DNA of 6,400 nt from Gammaproteobacteria bacterium. GTDB taxonomy: Bacteria; Pseudomonadota; Gammaproteobacteria; Pseudomonadales; Porticoccaceae. Where the stretch lies: NCBI GenBank assembly GCA_003646355.1, contig QNFO01000073.1:1-6400 (forward strand), given 5' to 3'. The position numbers and the translations under genes were made by a program. The notes below the pieces were generated by a model. That model did no database searches and had not been told where the DNA came from. It was given only the letters and a program-made list of their open reading frames with translations. Positions 1-6,232 of the stretch are shown here, piece by piece (positions within the stretch are counted from its first letter, which is position 1; each line of letters starts with the position of its first letter).

Positions 1-826
1 AACGATCGCCTTGATGGCGCAGATAGCTTTCGACCTGAAACTCAATGGGTGCATCGAGGCCCTGCTGAAAGGTGCCGGAGCGCAATTCACGGCCGAAGCG
101 CTCTTCCATCAGAGCGTCTGATAAATAGGTGACGTGGCCAATCATGCGTGCCAGCGCCAGCCCGCTACGGGGGATGGTGCCGTGCTCAAGATAGTCGCCA
201 TCGTGAAACTCGTTATCACTGCGAATCGCGCGGCGGGCCAGCTCGTTAAAGGCAATATTCTGTGCGGTCAGGTCGGCAGCGGAGGCAATGACGACACAGT
301 GGCGCAGGCGATCGGGGTATTCCAGCGCCCAGCGCATGGCGGTCATGCCGCCGAGACTGCCACCAACAATGGCGGCCCATTGTTCAATGCCGAGTTTATC
401 GGCGAGCTTTGCCTGGCTGGTCACCCAGTCGCGCACACGCAGTGGTGGGAAGTGTTTGCCCCAGGGCTGCCCGGTTTCAGGGTTGATGGAGCGTGGCCCG
501 GTGCTACCGTTACAGCCGCCAATATTGTTGAGTGAAACAACGAAAAAGTGCCGGGTGTCGATGGGTTTGCCGGGGCCGATGTAGGCATCCCACCAGCCGG
601 GCTTGTTATCGGCAGTGGAATGATAGCCGGCAGCGTGATGGTGGCCGCTGAGGGCATGGCAAATAAGCACACCATTGCTTTTGTCGGCATTGAGTTCACC
701 ATAGGTTTCAACGATCAGCTCATAGCTTTGCAGGCTGCGGCCGCAGCTGAGCTCCAATGGCGTGTCAAAGGTGAAATGCTGCGGACTGACAAGACCGACA
801 GAGTCAGCGGGGAAAACCTCAGGCAT
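1..826 (-). CDS. metX: Homoserine O-acyltransferase MetX (5' part; C-terminus beyond left edge)
   Basis: MetX transfers an acyl group from acetyl-CoA or succinyl-CoA to the hydroxyl of L-homoserine, the committed step of methionine synthesis, in the cytoplasm. The window holds the ATG (824-826) and 275 of roughly 380 codons usual for the family. The alpha/beta-hydrolase fold is clear: the block [10 protein letters not shown] (59-68), the [12 protein letters not shown] block (100-111), and the nucleophile elbow GGSLGGM with catalytic Ser157. [11 protein letters not shown] (226-236) contains a conserved Arg227. The Asp and His of the catalytic triad would lie in the missing part. Related Pseudomonas enzymes have been described as succinyltransferases (MetXS), so succinyl-CoA may be the true donor; the residues needed to decide are partly outside the window. 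A metW gene normally follows in this gene order, but it is not visible. No strong Shine-Dalgarno precedes the ATG. Confidence 0.95.
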   Translation of the reverse strand, partial: MPEVFPADSVGLVSPQHFTFDTPLELSCGRSLQSYELIVETYGELNADKSNGVLICHALSGHHHAAGYHSTADNKPGWWDAYIGPGKPIDTRHFFVVSLNNIGGCNGSTGPRSINPETGQPWGKHFPPLRVRDWVTSQAKLADKLGIEQWAAIVGGSLGGMTAMRWALEYPDRLRHCVVIASAADLTAQNIAFNELARRAIRSDNEFHDGDYLEHGTIPRSGLALARMIGHVTYLSDALMEERFGRELRSGTFQQGLDAPIEFQVESYLRHQGDR

Positions 827-853
827 GGATTAAATTTCAGCGATAAAAGCGGG

Positions 854-882
854 AGTCTAAAGAGGCTGGCGGGGCACTGCAA
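854..882 (-). promoter_or_regulatory. Possible sigma70-type promoter for metX
   Basis: Reading the minus strand, TTGCAG (877-882) lies 17 nt before TAGACT (854-859). Each box is only a partial match to TTGACA and TATAAT, but the spacing is ideal. Initiation would fall near 846-848, about 20 nt before the metX ATG. It sits in the 91-nt gap after yggU, the largest gap in the minus-strand series, so metX may be expressed separately from the genes upstream. This is a pattern match only; no regulator site such as a Met box was recognised. Confidence 0.4.
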
Positions 883-917
883 GGTATGGTGGCTGTCGGA
901 TAAGAATTTCTCCGTTT

Positions 918-1211
918 TCAGGGCGGCGTGATCAGTGCTGCAGGGGGCAATTTTTGCGGATTGATAATTTGCAGGGTTTTCTGGCGACTCGATTCACCCC
1001 GGATAAGTGAAACCCGGGTTTTGGCAACGCCGAACTCTTTGGCGATATATTTGAGTAGATGTTTATTCGCCTTGCCATCGACGGGCGGTGCGCTAATTTG
1101 CACTTTTAGTCGTTCGCCATACAGGCCGACGAGCGCATCGCGACTGGCCTTGGGCTGCACATGGCAGTGCAGCAACAGGGTTTGGCTATCTTTCCACTGG
1201 AAGTGGGGCAA
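918..1211 (-). CDS. yggU: DUF167 family protein YggU
   Basis: This is a small (97 aa) cytoplasmic protein of the YggU/DUF167 family, whose biochemical role is unknown. It resembles E. coli YggU along its length: VQPKASRD (18-25), LKVQISAPPVDGKANKHL (35-52, the family hallmark), then FGVAKTRVSLIRGESSRQK (60-78) and IINPQKLPP (82-90). The start is TTG (1209-1211). A TAA stop lies two codons upstream in frame and there is no internal ATG before the conserved core, so TTG is the only reasonable choice. It begins 17 nt after the yggT stop with no obvious Shine-Dalgarno, suggesting translation coupled to yggT in one transcript. The family recurs beside yggT and proC in many Gammaproteobacteria, but that has not revealed its function. 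Confidence 0.9.
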   Translation of the reverse strand: MPHFQWKDSQTLLLHCHVQPKASRDALVGLYGERLKVQISAPPVDGKANKHLLKYIAKEFGVAKTRVSLIRGESSRQKTLQIINPQKLPPAALITPP

Positions 1212-1228
1212 GTGTTAGTTGTTAAACG

Positions 1229-1816
1229 TTAGATGCCGGGCACGAGTCCTGGGGGAAGTTGAGTAGCGGTGGCGAAATTACCGACGACAATACGCAGTAC
1301 ATTAATCAGTAAAAACATCAGGATGGGTGAGAGGTCGATGCCGCCCATATTGGGCAATATTTTGCGAAAGGGTGCCATGACCGGTTCCATCAGTTGCCAG
1401 ATTAAAGCGATGGCAGGGTGGTGACTCTGGGGCAGTACCCAGCTGACAATAATGGCGGCAAAGAGTCCGTAGAAAAAGATATTCAACAGCATTGAGGCGA
1501 TGCCGATTAAGGCCCAGACCAGAGCCGTCATCAGTGGGATAAGGCCGCCGCCAGCAACCAGCAGGGTGAGTTCCATCGCTGCCAGTTGGATGGCAAGGGC
1601 TGCGAGCAGGCTGGCAAAATCAATATTGTTGACCGGGGGGATGATTTTGCGGATGGGCCCGAGGGGGAGCTGGGTAGCTTTGACAATGAACTGGGAGACG
1701 GGATTGTAAAAATTGGCTTTGCACAGCTGTAGTAAAAAGCGCAGTAATACGATTAATAGATAAAGGCTGGAGAGAGCCTGAATTAAGTAAATACCAATTT
1801 CCGTCATTGAATTCAT
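1229..1816 (-). CDS. yggT: YggT family integral membrane protein
   Basis: This inner-membrane protein of 195 aa is made of two tandem YGGT units. Each unit has a hydrophobic segment followed by a conserved amphipathic stretch: NPVSQFIVKATQLPLGPIRK (38-57) in the first and HPAIALIWQLMEPVMAPFRK (133-152) in the second. Both stretches end in P-[IF]-R-K-I-[IL]-P and lead to 'NNIDFASL' or 'GGIDLSPI'. Hydrophobic segments run at about 8-30, 66-88, 93-128 (probably two passes) and 160-180. The molecular function is unknown; the family has been linked to osmotic or ion homeostasis in some bacteria and resembles the plastid CCB3/YlmG proteins. The ATG at 1814-1816 has a modest GGAA five bases upstream; Met4 is an alternative start. 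It lies 51 nt after proC and 17 nt before yggU, consistent with an operon. Confidence 0.93.
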   Translation of the reverse strand: MNSMTEIGIYLIQALSSLYLLIVLLRFLLQLCKANFYNPVSQFIVKATQLPLGPIRKIIPPVNNIDFASLLAALAIQLAAMELTLLVAGGGLIPLMTALVWALIGIASMLLNIFFYGLFAAIIVSWVLPQSHHPAIALIWQLMEPVMAPFRKILPNMGGIDLSPILMFLLINVLRIVVGNFATATQLPPGLVPGI

Positions 1817-1867
1817 GGGTGTTCCGTTAAGTGTTCTTTGCGTTAATTGAGTGGGTAACTTCGTTGT

Positions 1868-2689
1868 CTAATCAGTCAGCTCGTCGGCCATTTCTTTTGC
1901 GCGGTCGTAAGCCGCTGTAATGGCTTGTTCAAAGTGTTCGGGCAGTTTGTTATCGAGCAGGCTGTTAATGGCCTTTTCGGTGGTGCCTGCGGGTGAGGTG
2001 ACACGTTTGCGCAACTCACCGGCATCGACATCGCTAGCCCCCGCCATGCGTGCAGCGCCGAGGGCCGTTTGCAGGGTTAGCTGGCGCGCGGTTTCTGGGT
2101 CGAGTCCCAACTTAATGCCAGCATCGGTCATGGCCTCTATCACCAGAAAGAAGTAGGCCGGGCCACTGCCCGATAAAGCGGTGACTTTGTCGATATCGTC
2201 TTCACTATCGAGCCAGCTAACAGTACCCACGGCGGCGAGAATATCTCCGGCCTGCTGGCGTTGCGCGGAATTGACGAGGCTTGTCGCAAACAGACCGCTG
2301 GCACCGCTTTGTACCAGTGCGGGCGTGTTGGGCATGCAGCGAATAATCGGTACTTCGGCACCCAGCCAGCCTTGCAACGCGGCGGCGGTGATGCCGGCGG
2401 CGATGGAAATAACTAAGGGCTTGTGGGCGAGGGAGGGGGCCAAATCGCTGGCAACAGCTTTCATTATCTGGGGTTTGATGGCGAGAATGATGATGTCTGC
2501 CTCGGCAGCGGCAGTAGCATTCTCGGTGTGAGTGGTGATACCAAAGGCGGTCTCAAGTCGCTTGCCGCTTTCGACGACCGGGTCACAGGCGACAATGTGG
2601 CTGGCGGGATAGCCTTTTTCGATCAGGCCGCCGATTAAGCTGGTGGCCATGTTGCCACCGCCAATGAATACCAGTTTGGCTTTACTCAC
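1868..2689 (-). CDS. proC: Pyrroline-5-carboxylate reductase ProC
   Basis: ProC reduces 1-pyrroline-5-carboxylate to L-proline with NAD(P)H, the last step of proline synthesis, in the cytoplasm. The protein is 273 aa, normal for the family. The N-terminal Rossmann domain has the dinucleotide loop FIGGGNMA (8-15), followed by AIKPQ (70-74), SIAAGI (95-100) and RCMPNTPA (117-124). The C-terminal dimerisation and substrate-binding domain has ALSGSGPAYFF (171-181), QTALGAARM (207-215) and the signature VTSPAGTTEKAI (230-241). Ala234 stands where many homologues have Gly or Asn, which the family tolerates. The start is GTG (2687-2689), preceded by a good AGGAAA Shine-Dalgarno; no ATG lies further upstream in frame before the yggS end. 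It follows yggS by 20 nt, so co-transcription is very likely. Confidence 0.97.
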   Translation of the reverse strand: MSKAKLVFIGGGNMATSLIGGLIEKGYPASHIVACDPVVESGKRLETAFGITTHTENATAAAEADIIILAIKPQIMKAVASDLAPSLAHKPLVISIAAGITAAALQGWLGAEVPIIRCMPNTPALVQSGASGLFATSLVNSAQRQQAGDILAAVGTVSWLDSEDDIDKVTALSGSGPAYFFLVIEAMTDAGIKLGLDPETARQLTLQTALGAARMAGASDVDAGELRKRVTSPAGTTEKAINSLLDNKLPEHFEQAITAAYDRAKEMADELTD

Positions 2690-2694
2690 AAATA

Positions 2695-2700
2695 TTTCCT
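2695..2700 (-). promoter_or_regulatory. Ribosome binding site deciding the proC GTG start
   Basis: The minus strand reads AGGAAA five bases before GTG at 2687-2689. It lies in the 20-nt gap after the yggS stop and is the best-matched ribosome binding site in the minus-strand series. It supports GTG as the real start of proC. Confidence 0.7.
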
Positions 2701-2709
2701 GTGTTGAGG

Positions 2710-3414
2710 TTAAGGTCGGGGCTGTGTTCTGGCGCCGAAAATTGCCGTGCCGACGCGGACAATCGTTGCCCCCTCGGCAATGGCTGCTGACATGTCCCCA
2801 GACATGCCCATGGAAAGTGTATCTAAACTAGTGAGGGCGGCGGAACTCTTTTTCAACTTATCGAGTAATTCGGCTGCCTGACGATAGGGCTGGCGTTGCG
2901 CATCGAGCTGATCGCGTTGTTGGGGGATGATCATCAGGCCACGCAATTTCAGGCGGGGTAGTTCATGGATTGCCAGAGCCAGTTCGAGGCAGTGCTCAGG
3001 GTCGACACCCGACTTGCTGGCCTCCCTGTCAATATTGACCTGTATACAGACATTGAGCGGGGGTAGATCGTCAGGCCGTTGCTGGCTGAGTCGGCGGGCG
3101 ATTTTAAGCCGCTCAATGGAGTGCACCCAGCTGAAATGCCGGGCAATGTCCTGAGTCTTGTTTGATTGAATGGGCCCGATAAAATGCCAGCAGGGGTCGA
3201 TGTCATCCAGTGCTGTAATTTTTTCCAGCGCTTCCTGTAAATAATTTTCGCCAAAATTTTTCAGACCGGCTTGCCAGGCGAGGCGTAGGGCCCGGCTGTT
3301 TTGCCCTTTGCTGACGGCTAAAAGCATGATCTCGTCGACACTTCTGTCGAATTGCTGCGCGCTTTGTTGCAGAGAGGCCGAGACCTGATTTATGTTGTCG
3401 GTAATATTGTGCAT
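2710..3414 (-). CDS. yggS: YggS family PLP homeostasis protein
   Basis: YggS (PLPBP/PROSC family) is a cytoplasmic pyridoxal 5'-phosphate binding protein with a fold-type III TIM barrel. It has no known catalytic activity, and it keeps free PLP and amino-acid pools in balance. From the ATG at 3412-3414 the protein is 234 aa, the same length as E. coli YggS as I recall it, and the N-termini align (MHNITDNINQV). The PLP-binding lysine is Lys36 in LLAVSKG. Other family blocks are FGENYLQE (54-61), WHFIGPIQSNK (76-86), VNIDREASKSG (127-137), LRGLMIIP (158-165), LSMGMSGDM (200-208) and the phosphate-binding VRVGTAIFGAR (219-229). A longer form starting with TTG at 3448-3450 adds 12 residues but does not match the family start. 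Neither start has a clear Shine-Dalgarno. It is divergent from pilT and heads the proC operon. Confidence 0.95.
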   Translation of the reverse strand: MHNITDNINQVSASLQQSAQQFDRSVDEIMLLAVSKGQNSRALRLAWQAGLKNFGENYLQEALEKITALDDIDPCWHFIGPIQSNKTQDIARHFSWVHSIERLKIARRLSQQRPDDLPPLNVCIQVNIDREASKSGVDPEHCLELALAIHELPRLKLRGLMIIPQQRDQLDAQRQPYRQAAELLDKLKKSSAALTSLDTLSMGMSGDMSAAIAEGATIVRVGTAIFGARTQPRP

Positions 3415-3476
3415 AGGTTGGCGGTGGGTTATTGCATCGCGGTCAGTCAAGTTATCGAAATCAGTGGAACTGAGTA

Positions 3477-4511
3477 ATGGATATTACCGAACTATTGGCA
3501 TTTAGTGCCAAGCAAGGCGCATCGGATTTACACTTGTCGGCGGGTTTGCCACCGATGATTCGGGTGGACGGGGACATGCGTCGGATCAACCTGCCAGCGA
3601 TGGAGCATAAAGATGTACATAGTCTCATCTATGAGATTATGAACGATAAGCAACGTCGGGACTATGAAGAATTCCTGGAGACAGATTTCTCCTTTGAGGT
3701 GCCGGGGGTTGCGCGTTTCCGGGTGAATGCCTTCAATCAGAACCGTGGTGCGGCGGGGGTGTTCAGAACCATTCCCTCAACCGTATTGACCCTTGAAGAC
3801 CTGGGCTTTGGTCAGATCTTTCGAGATATCTCATTGTTACCCCGCGGCCTGGTATTGGTCACTGGCCCCACCGGCTCGGGTAAAAGTACCACGCTGGCAG
3901 CGATGGTCGATTATGTGAATGATAACCGCTACGACCATATCCTCACTATTGAAGACCCGATTGAATTTGTTCACCAGAGCAAAAAGTGCCTCGTTAACCA
4001 GCGGGAAGTCCACAAGGATACTCACGGTTTTAGTGAAGCCCTGCGATCTGCCCTGCGAGAAGATCCCGATATTATTCTGGTGGGTGAGATGCGAGACCTG
4101 GAGACGATTCGTTTAGCGCTGACAGCGGCTGAAACGGGCCATTTGGTGTTTGGCACCTTGCACACCACCTCAGCGGCGAAAACCATTGACCGGGTTGTCG
4201 ATGTTTTTCCGGCTGCTGAAAAATCCATGGTTCGCTCGATGTTATCGGAATCATTGCGCGCGGTGATATCCCAGTCCCTGCTGAAAAAGGTGGGCGGTGG
4301 TCGGGTCGCTGCTAATGAAATTATGATTGGCACCCCAGCCATTCGAAACCTGATCCGCGAAGACAAAATTGCGCAAATGTATTCGGCCATTCAGACCGGT
4401 GCAGCACACGGCATGATCACTTTGGATCAGTGTTTAAAAACGATGGTTCAGCAGCGTGTGATTACGCCTGAAGCAGCCCGTGAAAAAGCCAAGGTGCCTG
4501 AAGATTTTTAA
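3477..4511 (+). CDS. pilT: Type IV pilus retraction ATPase PilT
   Basis: PilT is the hexameric ATPase that depolymerises type IV pili, driving retraction for twitching motility, DNA uptake and surface sensing; it acts on the cytoplasmic face of the inner-membrane platform. The 344-aa length equals P. aeruginosa PilT, and the two appear very similar throughout. The PAS-like N-terminal domain covers about 1-100. The RecA-like domain has Walker A GPTGSGKST (130-138, Lys136), the Asp box TIEDPIEFVH (157-166), Walker B IILVGEMRD (199-207, Glu204) and the His box AETGHLVFGTLHT (218-230). The PilT-specific retraction motif AIRNLIRE is intact at 288-295. All catalytic residues I can place are present. 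The ATG at 3477 has GGAA about nine bases upstream. The gene lies 62 nt from divergent yggS and 95 nt before pilU. Confidence 0.98.
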   Translation: MDITELLAFSAKQGASDLHLSAGLPPMIRVDGDMRRINLPAMEHKDVHSLIYEIMNDKQRRDYEEFLETDFSFEVPGVARFRVNAFNQNRGAAGVFRTIPSTVLTLEDLGFGQIFRDISLLPRGLVLVTGPTGSGKSTTLAAMVDYVNDNRYDHILTIEDPIEFVHQSKKCLVNQREVHKDTHGFSEALRSALREDPDIILVGEMRDLETIRLALTAAETGHLVFGTLHTTSAAKTIDRVVDVFPAAEKSMVRSMLSESLRAVISQSLLKKVGGGRVAANEIMIGTPAIRNLIREDKIAQMYSAIQTGAAHGMITLDQCLKTMVQQRVITPEAAREKAKVPEDF

Positions 4512-4529
4512 GCCGGTCGGTGAAGTGCT

Positions 4530-4555
4530 ATCCCGCATTTTATGAGGGGTTTTTT
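4530..4555 (+). terminator. Terminator-like hairpin between pilT and pilU
   Basis: After the pilT stop, ATCCC (4530-4534) can pair with GGGGT (4546-4550, including one T-G pair). Inside that, CAT (4536-4538) pairs with ATG (4542-4544) around a TTT loop, with one G/A mismatch between the two stem parts. A run of six T (4550-4555) follows directly. The layout is that of a weak intrinsic terminator or attenuator. It could lower read-through from pilT into pilU, or stabilise the 3' end of a pilT message. Only the pairing is seen; function is inferred. Confidence 0.45.
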
Positions 4556-4594
4556 AATTGGGTTTATTTTTTGTTTCGTATTGATTGATAGTGT

Positions 4595-4598
4595 GAGG
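4595..4598 (+). promoter_or_regulatory. Ribosome binding site of pilU
   Basis: GAGG lies eight bases before the pilU ATG at 4607-4609. A second purine run, AAGG at 4601-4604, is too close to the ATG to serve. The site supports the chosen start, which also matches the family N-terminus (MDFYALLKLM). Confidence 0.6.
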
Positions 4599-4606
4599 AC
4601 AAGGTA

Positions 4607-5770
4607 ATGGATTTTTATGCATTGCTAAAATTGATGGTGGATAAGAAGGCTTCTGATTTATTCATCACTGAAGGAATGCCGCCTTCGATTAAAGTTAACG
4701 GCAAGGTTATTCCCGTTGGTAAAGCCAGTCTTAGTGCAGACGCATCGCTTGAGCTGGTTGAAAGCATCATGAATGACAAGCAGCGAGTGGAGTTTGGTGC
4801 CGACAAAGAACTCAACTTTGCGATCGAGTCAGATGCAGTGAAAGGCGCTCGTTTTCGAGTCAGTGCTTTCTATCAACGCAATCATGCGGGCATGGTACTG
4901 CGCCGGATTGAAACTCAGATCCCGACTACTGAAGAGCTGTTGTTGCCACCCATATTGAATGAGCTGGTTTTGAGTAAGCGGGGCATTATTATTTTTGTGG
5001 GTGCGACGGGCACCGGTAAATCGACATCGATGGCAGCAATGATTGGTTATCGTAATCGCAATACGAAAGGGCATATTATTTCGATCGAAGATCCGATTGA
5101 ATTTGTCCATCAACACGCCGGTTGTATTATCACCCAGCGCGAAGTGGGTATTGATACGGAATCGTTTGAGGTGGCTCTGAAGAATACTTTGCGCCAGGCG
5201 CCAGATGTGATCGTGATTGGCGAGATTCGCACCCGTGAAACGATGGAGCTGGCTATTAGCTTCGCTGAAACGGGCCATTTAGTGTTGGCAACATTACACG
5301 CCAACAATGCCAATCAGGCTCTGGATCGTATCCAACATTTCTTTCCGGCTGACAACCACAATCAACTGTGGATGGATTTATCCCTCAACCTTCGAGCCAT
5401 TCTTGCTCAGCAGTTATTGCCAACAGCCGATGGTCTGGGTCGCAGAGCGGTGATTGAAGTTTTAATTAATACGCCTCTAGCTGCAGACCTTATTCGCAAG
5501 GGAGAGGTACATAAACTCAAAGAGCTGATGACCCGCTCCAGCGAGCTCGGAATGCGCACCTTTGACCAGGCCCTGTATGAGCTTTATGAGCAGAAAGTTA
5601 TTACCTATGAAGAGGCCATCGCAGCTGCTGATTCGAAAAATGATCTGCGCCTGATGATCAAGCTACAGTCAGAAACGGATGTGGATTATCTTGACAAGGC
5701 GGCGGATGAGTTAATGATTGATGGTGATGAGGGGGACGATGGCGGCTCTTTCCGCTTGTTTGATAATTAA
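4607..5770 (+). CDS. pilU: PilT-like type IV pilus ATPase PilU
   Basis: PilU is a paralogue of PilT that works with it as an accessory retraction ATPase, helping pili retract under load; in known systems it usually depends on PilT to act. This protein has 387 aa, close to the family length. The N-terminal domain covers about 1-105. Walker A is GATGTGKST (132-140, Lys138), the Asp box SIEDPIEFVH (159-168), Walker B VIVIGEIRT (201-209, Glu206) and the His box AETGHLVLATLHA (220-232). At 284-299 the segment EVLINTPLAADLIRKG replaces the AIRNLIRE motif of PilT, which marks it as PilU. After about residue 345 there is a PilU-type extension ending in an acidic, glycine-rich tail (366-380). It is transcribed in the same direction as pilT, with a terminator-like hairpin between them, so it may partly rely on its own promoter. 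Confidence 0.97.
   Translation: MDFYALLKLMVDKKASDLFITEGMPPSIKVNGKVIPVGKASLSADASLELVESIMNDKQRVEFGADKELNFAIESDAVKGARFRVSAFYQRNHAGMVLRRIETQIPTTEELLLPPILNELVLSKRGIIIFVGATGTGKSTSMAAMIGYRNRNTKGHIISIEDPIEFVHQHAGCIITQREVGIDTESFEVALKNTLRQAPDVIVIGEIRTRETMELAISFAETGHLVLATLHANNANQALDRIQHFFPADNHNQLWMDLSLNLRAILAQQLLPTADGLGRRAVIEVLINTPLAADLIRKGEVHKLKELMTRSSELGMRTFDQALYELYEQKVITYEEAIAAADSKNDLRLMIKLQSETDVDYLDKAADELMIDGDEGDDGGSFRLFDN
5742..5761 (+). terminator. Weak hairpin at the pilU 3' end
   Basis: GCGG (5742-5745) can pair with CCGC (5752-5755) across a 6-nt loop, followed by the T-rich TTGTTT. It lies inside the last codons of pilU. Because ruvX converges only 9 nt past the pilU stop, any pilU terminator must lie in coding sequence, either here or within ruvX. 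A four-pair stem and a broken T run make this weak; the minus-strand reading lacks a T run, so it would not serve ruvX. Confidence 0.22.
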
Positions 5771-5779
5771 GTACTGCGT

Positions 5780-6232
5780 TTATGGCGCGAGGCCAAGCCC
5801 AGGGTCTTGTAGCCAGGTTTCTAAAATCAAACAGGCCGCCTCACTGTCTACCGGCTTATCGCGGTAACTATTGGGGCGCTCGCCTCTTGATTTTGCCTCT
5901 GCCGTCGATAGGCGCTCATCAACCATCTTAACGGGAAGCACCATGCGTCCCTGCAGGCGACGTGCAAACTTCCTTGCCCTTTGGCAAAAAGGGCTTTCAC
6001 TACCATCCATATTTAAGGGCAGGCCAACGATCAGTGCATCGGGCTGCCACTGCTTAATATGATCGGCGATTTGTTGCCAGTTCGGCTGCCCATCTCTGGC
6101 TTTAAGTACGGCCAGCGGTTGGCCGGATGCGGTGATAGTTTGGCCTACGGCGAGGCCGATTTGGCGGGTGCCAAAATCAAAGGCCATCACACAGACTGGT
6201 TTTGAGGTGTTCAGCTTAAGCGTGCCCCGCAC
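5780..6232 (-). CDS. ruvX: RuvX/YqgF family RNase H-like nuclease
   Basis: RuvX (YqgF) has an RNase H-like fold related to RuvC. It has been assigned both Holliday junction resolvase activity and a role in processing the 5' end of pre-16S rRNA. From GTG at 6230-6232 the protein is 150 aa. Conserved parts are [17 protein letters not shown] (15-31) with acidic Asp19, [13 protein letters not shown] (67-79), the RARKFARRL helix (85-93), [10 protein letters not shown] (104-113) with Asp105, and [13 protein letters not shown] (126-138) with Asp129. The acidic metal-binding residues are therefore present. Starting at ATG 6185-6187 would begin immediately before AFDFG and cut the first beta strand, so I prefer GTG 6232, which overlaps the yqgE end by 17 nt. 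No clear Shine-Dalgarno precedes either start, and a longer TTG start at 6277 is unlikely. It converges with pilU. Confidence 0.93.
   Translation of the reverse strand: MRGTLKLNTSKPVCVMAFDFGTRQIGLAVGQTITASGQPLAVLKARDGQPNWQQIADHIKQWQPDALIVGLPLNMDGSESPFCQRARKFARRLQGRMVLPVKMVDERLSTAEAKSRGERPNSYRDKPVDSEAACLILETWLQDPGLGLAP

Noticed and set aside
827..917. Possible terminator after yggU
   Set aside because: I found no stem with a following T run on the minus strand; only the possible metX promoter is supportable there.
134..931. Several open frames on both strands over the left end, up to 133 codons
   Set aside because: They overlap metX, whose minus-strand frame is unbroken from 826 to position 1 and has clear family motifs. 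The other frames have no recognisable domain.
928..1218. Plus-strand frame of 96 codons opposite yggU
   Set aside because: It is the antisense shadow of yggU; the minus strand encodes a clear DUF167 protein and the plus-strand product has no family features.
2181..2531. Plus-strand frame of 116 codons opposite proC
   Set aside because: It is a shadow of proC, with composition typical of the reverse complement of an alanine-rich gene.
2568..2571. Ala234 in the ProC signature (VTSPAGTT) as a possible active-site defect
   Set aside because: This position varies among Gly, Ala and Asn in functional family members, so it is not evidence of damage.
4558..4592. Candidate pilU promoter in the AT-rich leader (TTGGGT with a downstream TATTGA or GATAGT)
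   Set aside because: The boxes match poorly and spacing is off for each pairing; an AT-rich stretch gives such matches easily.
4829..5278. Minus-strand frame of 149 codons inside pilU
   Set aside because: It is long but antisense to the highly conserved ATPase core of pilU, and I recognise no domain in its product.
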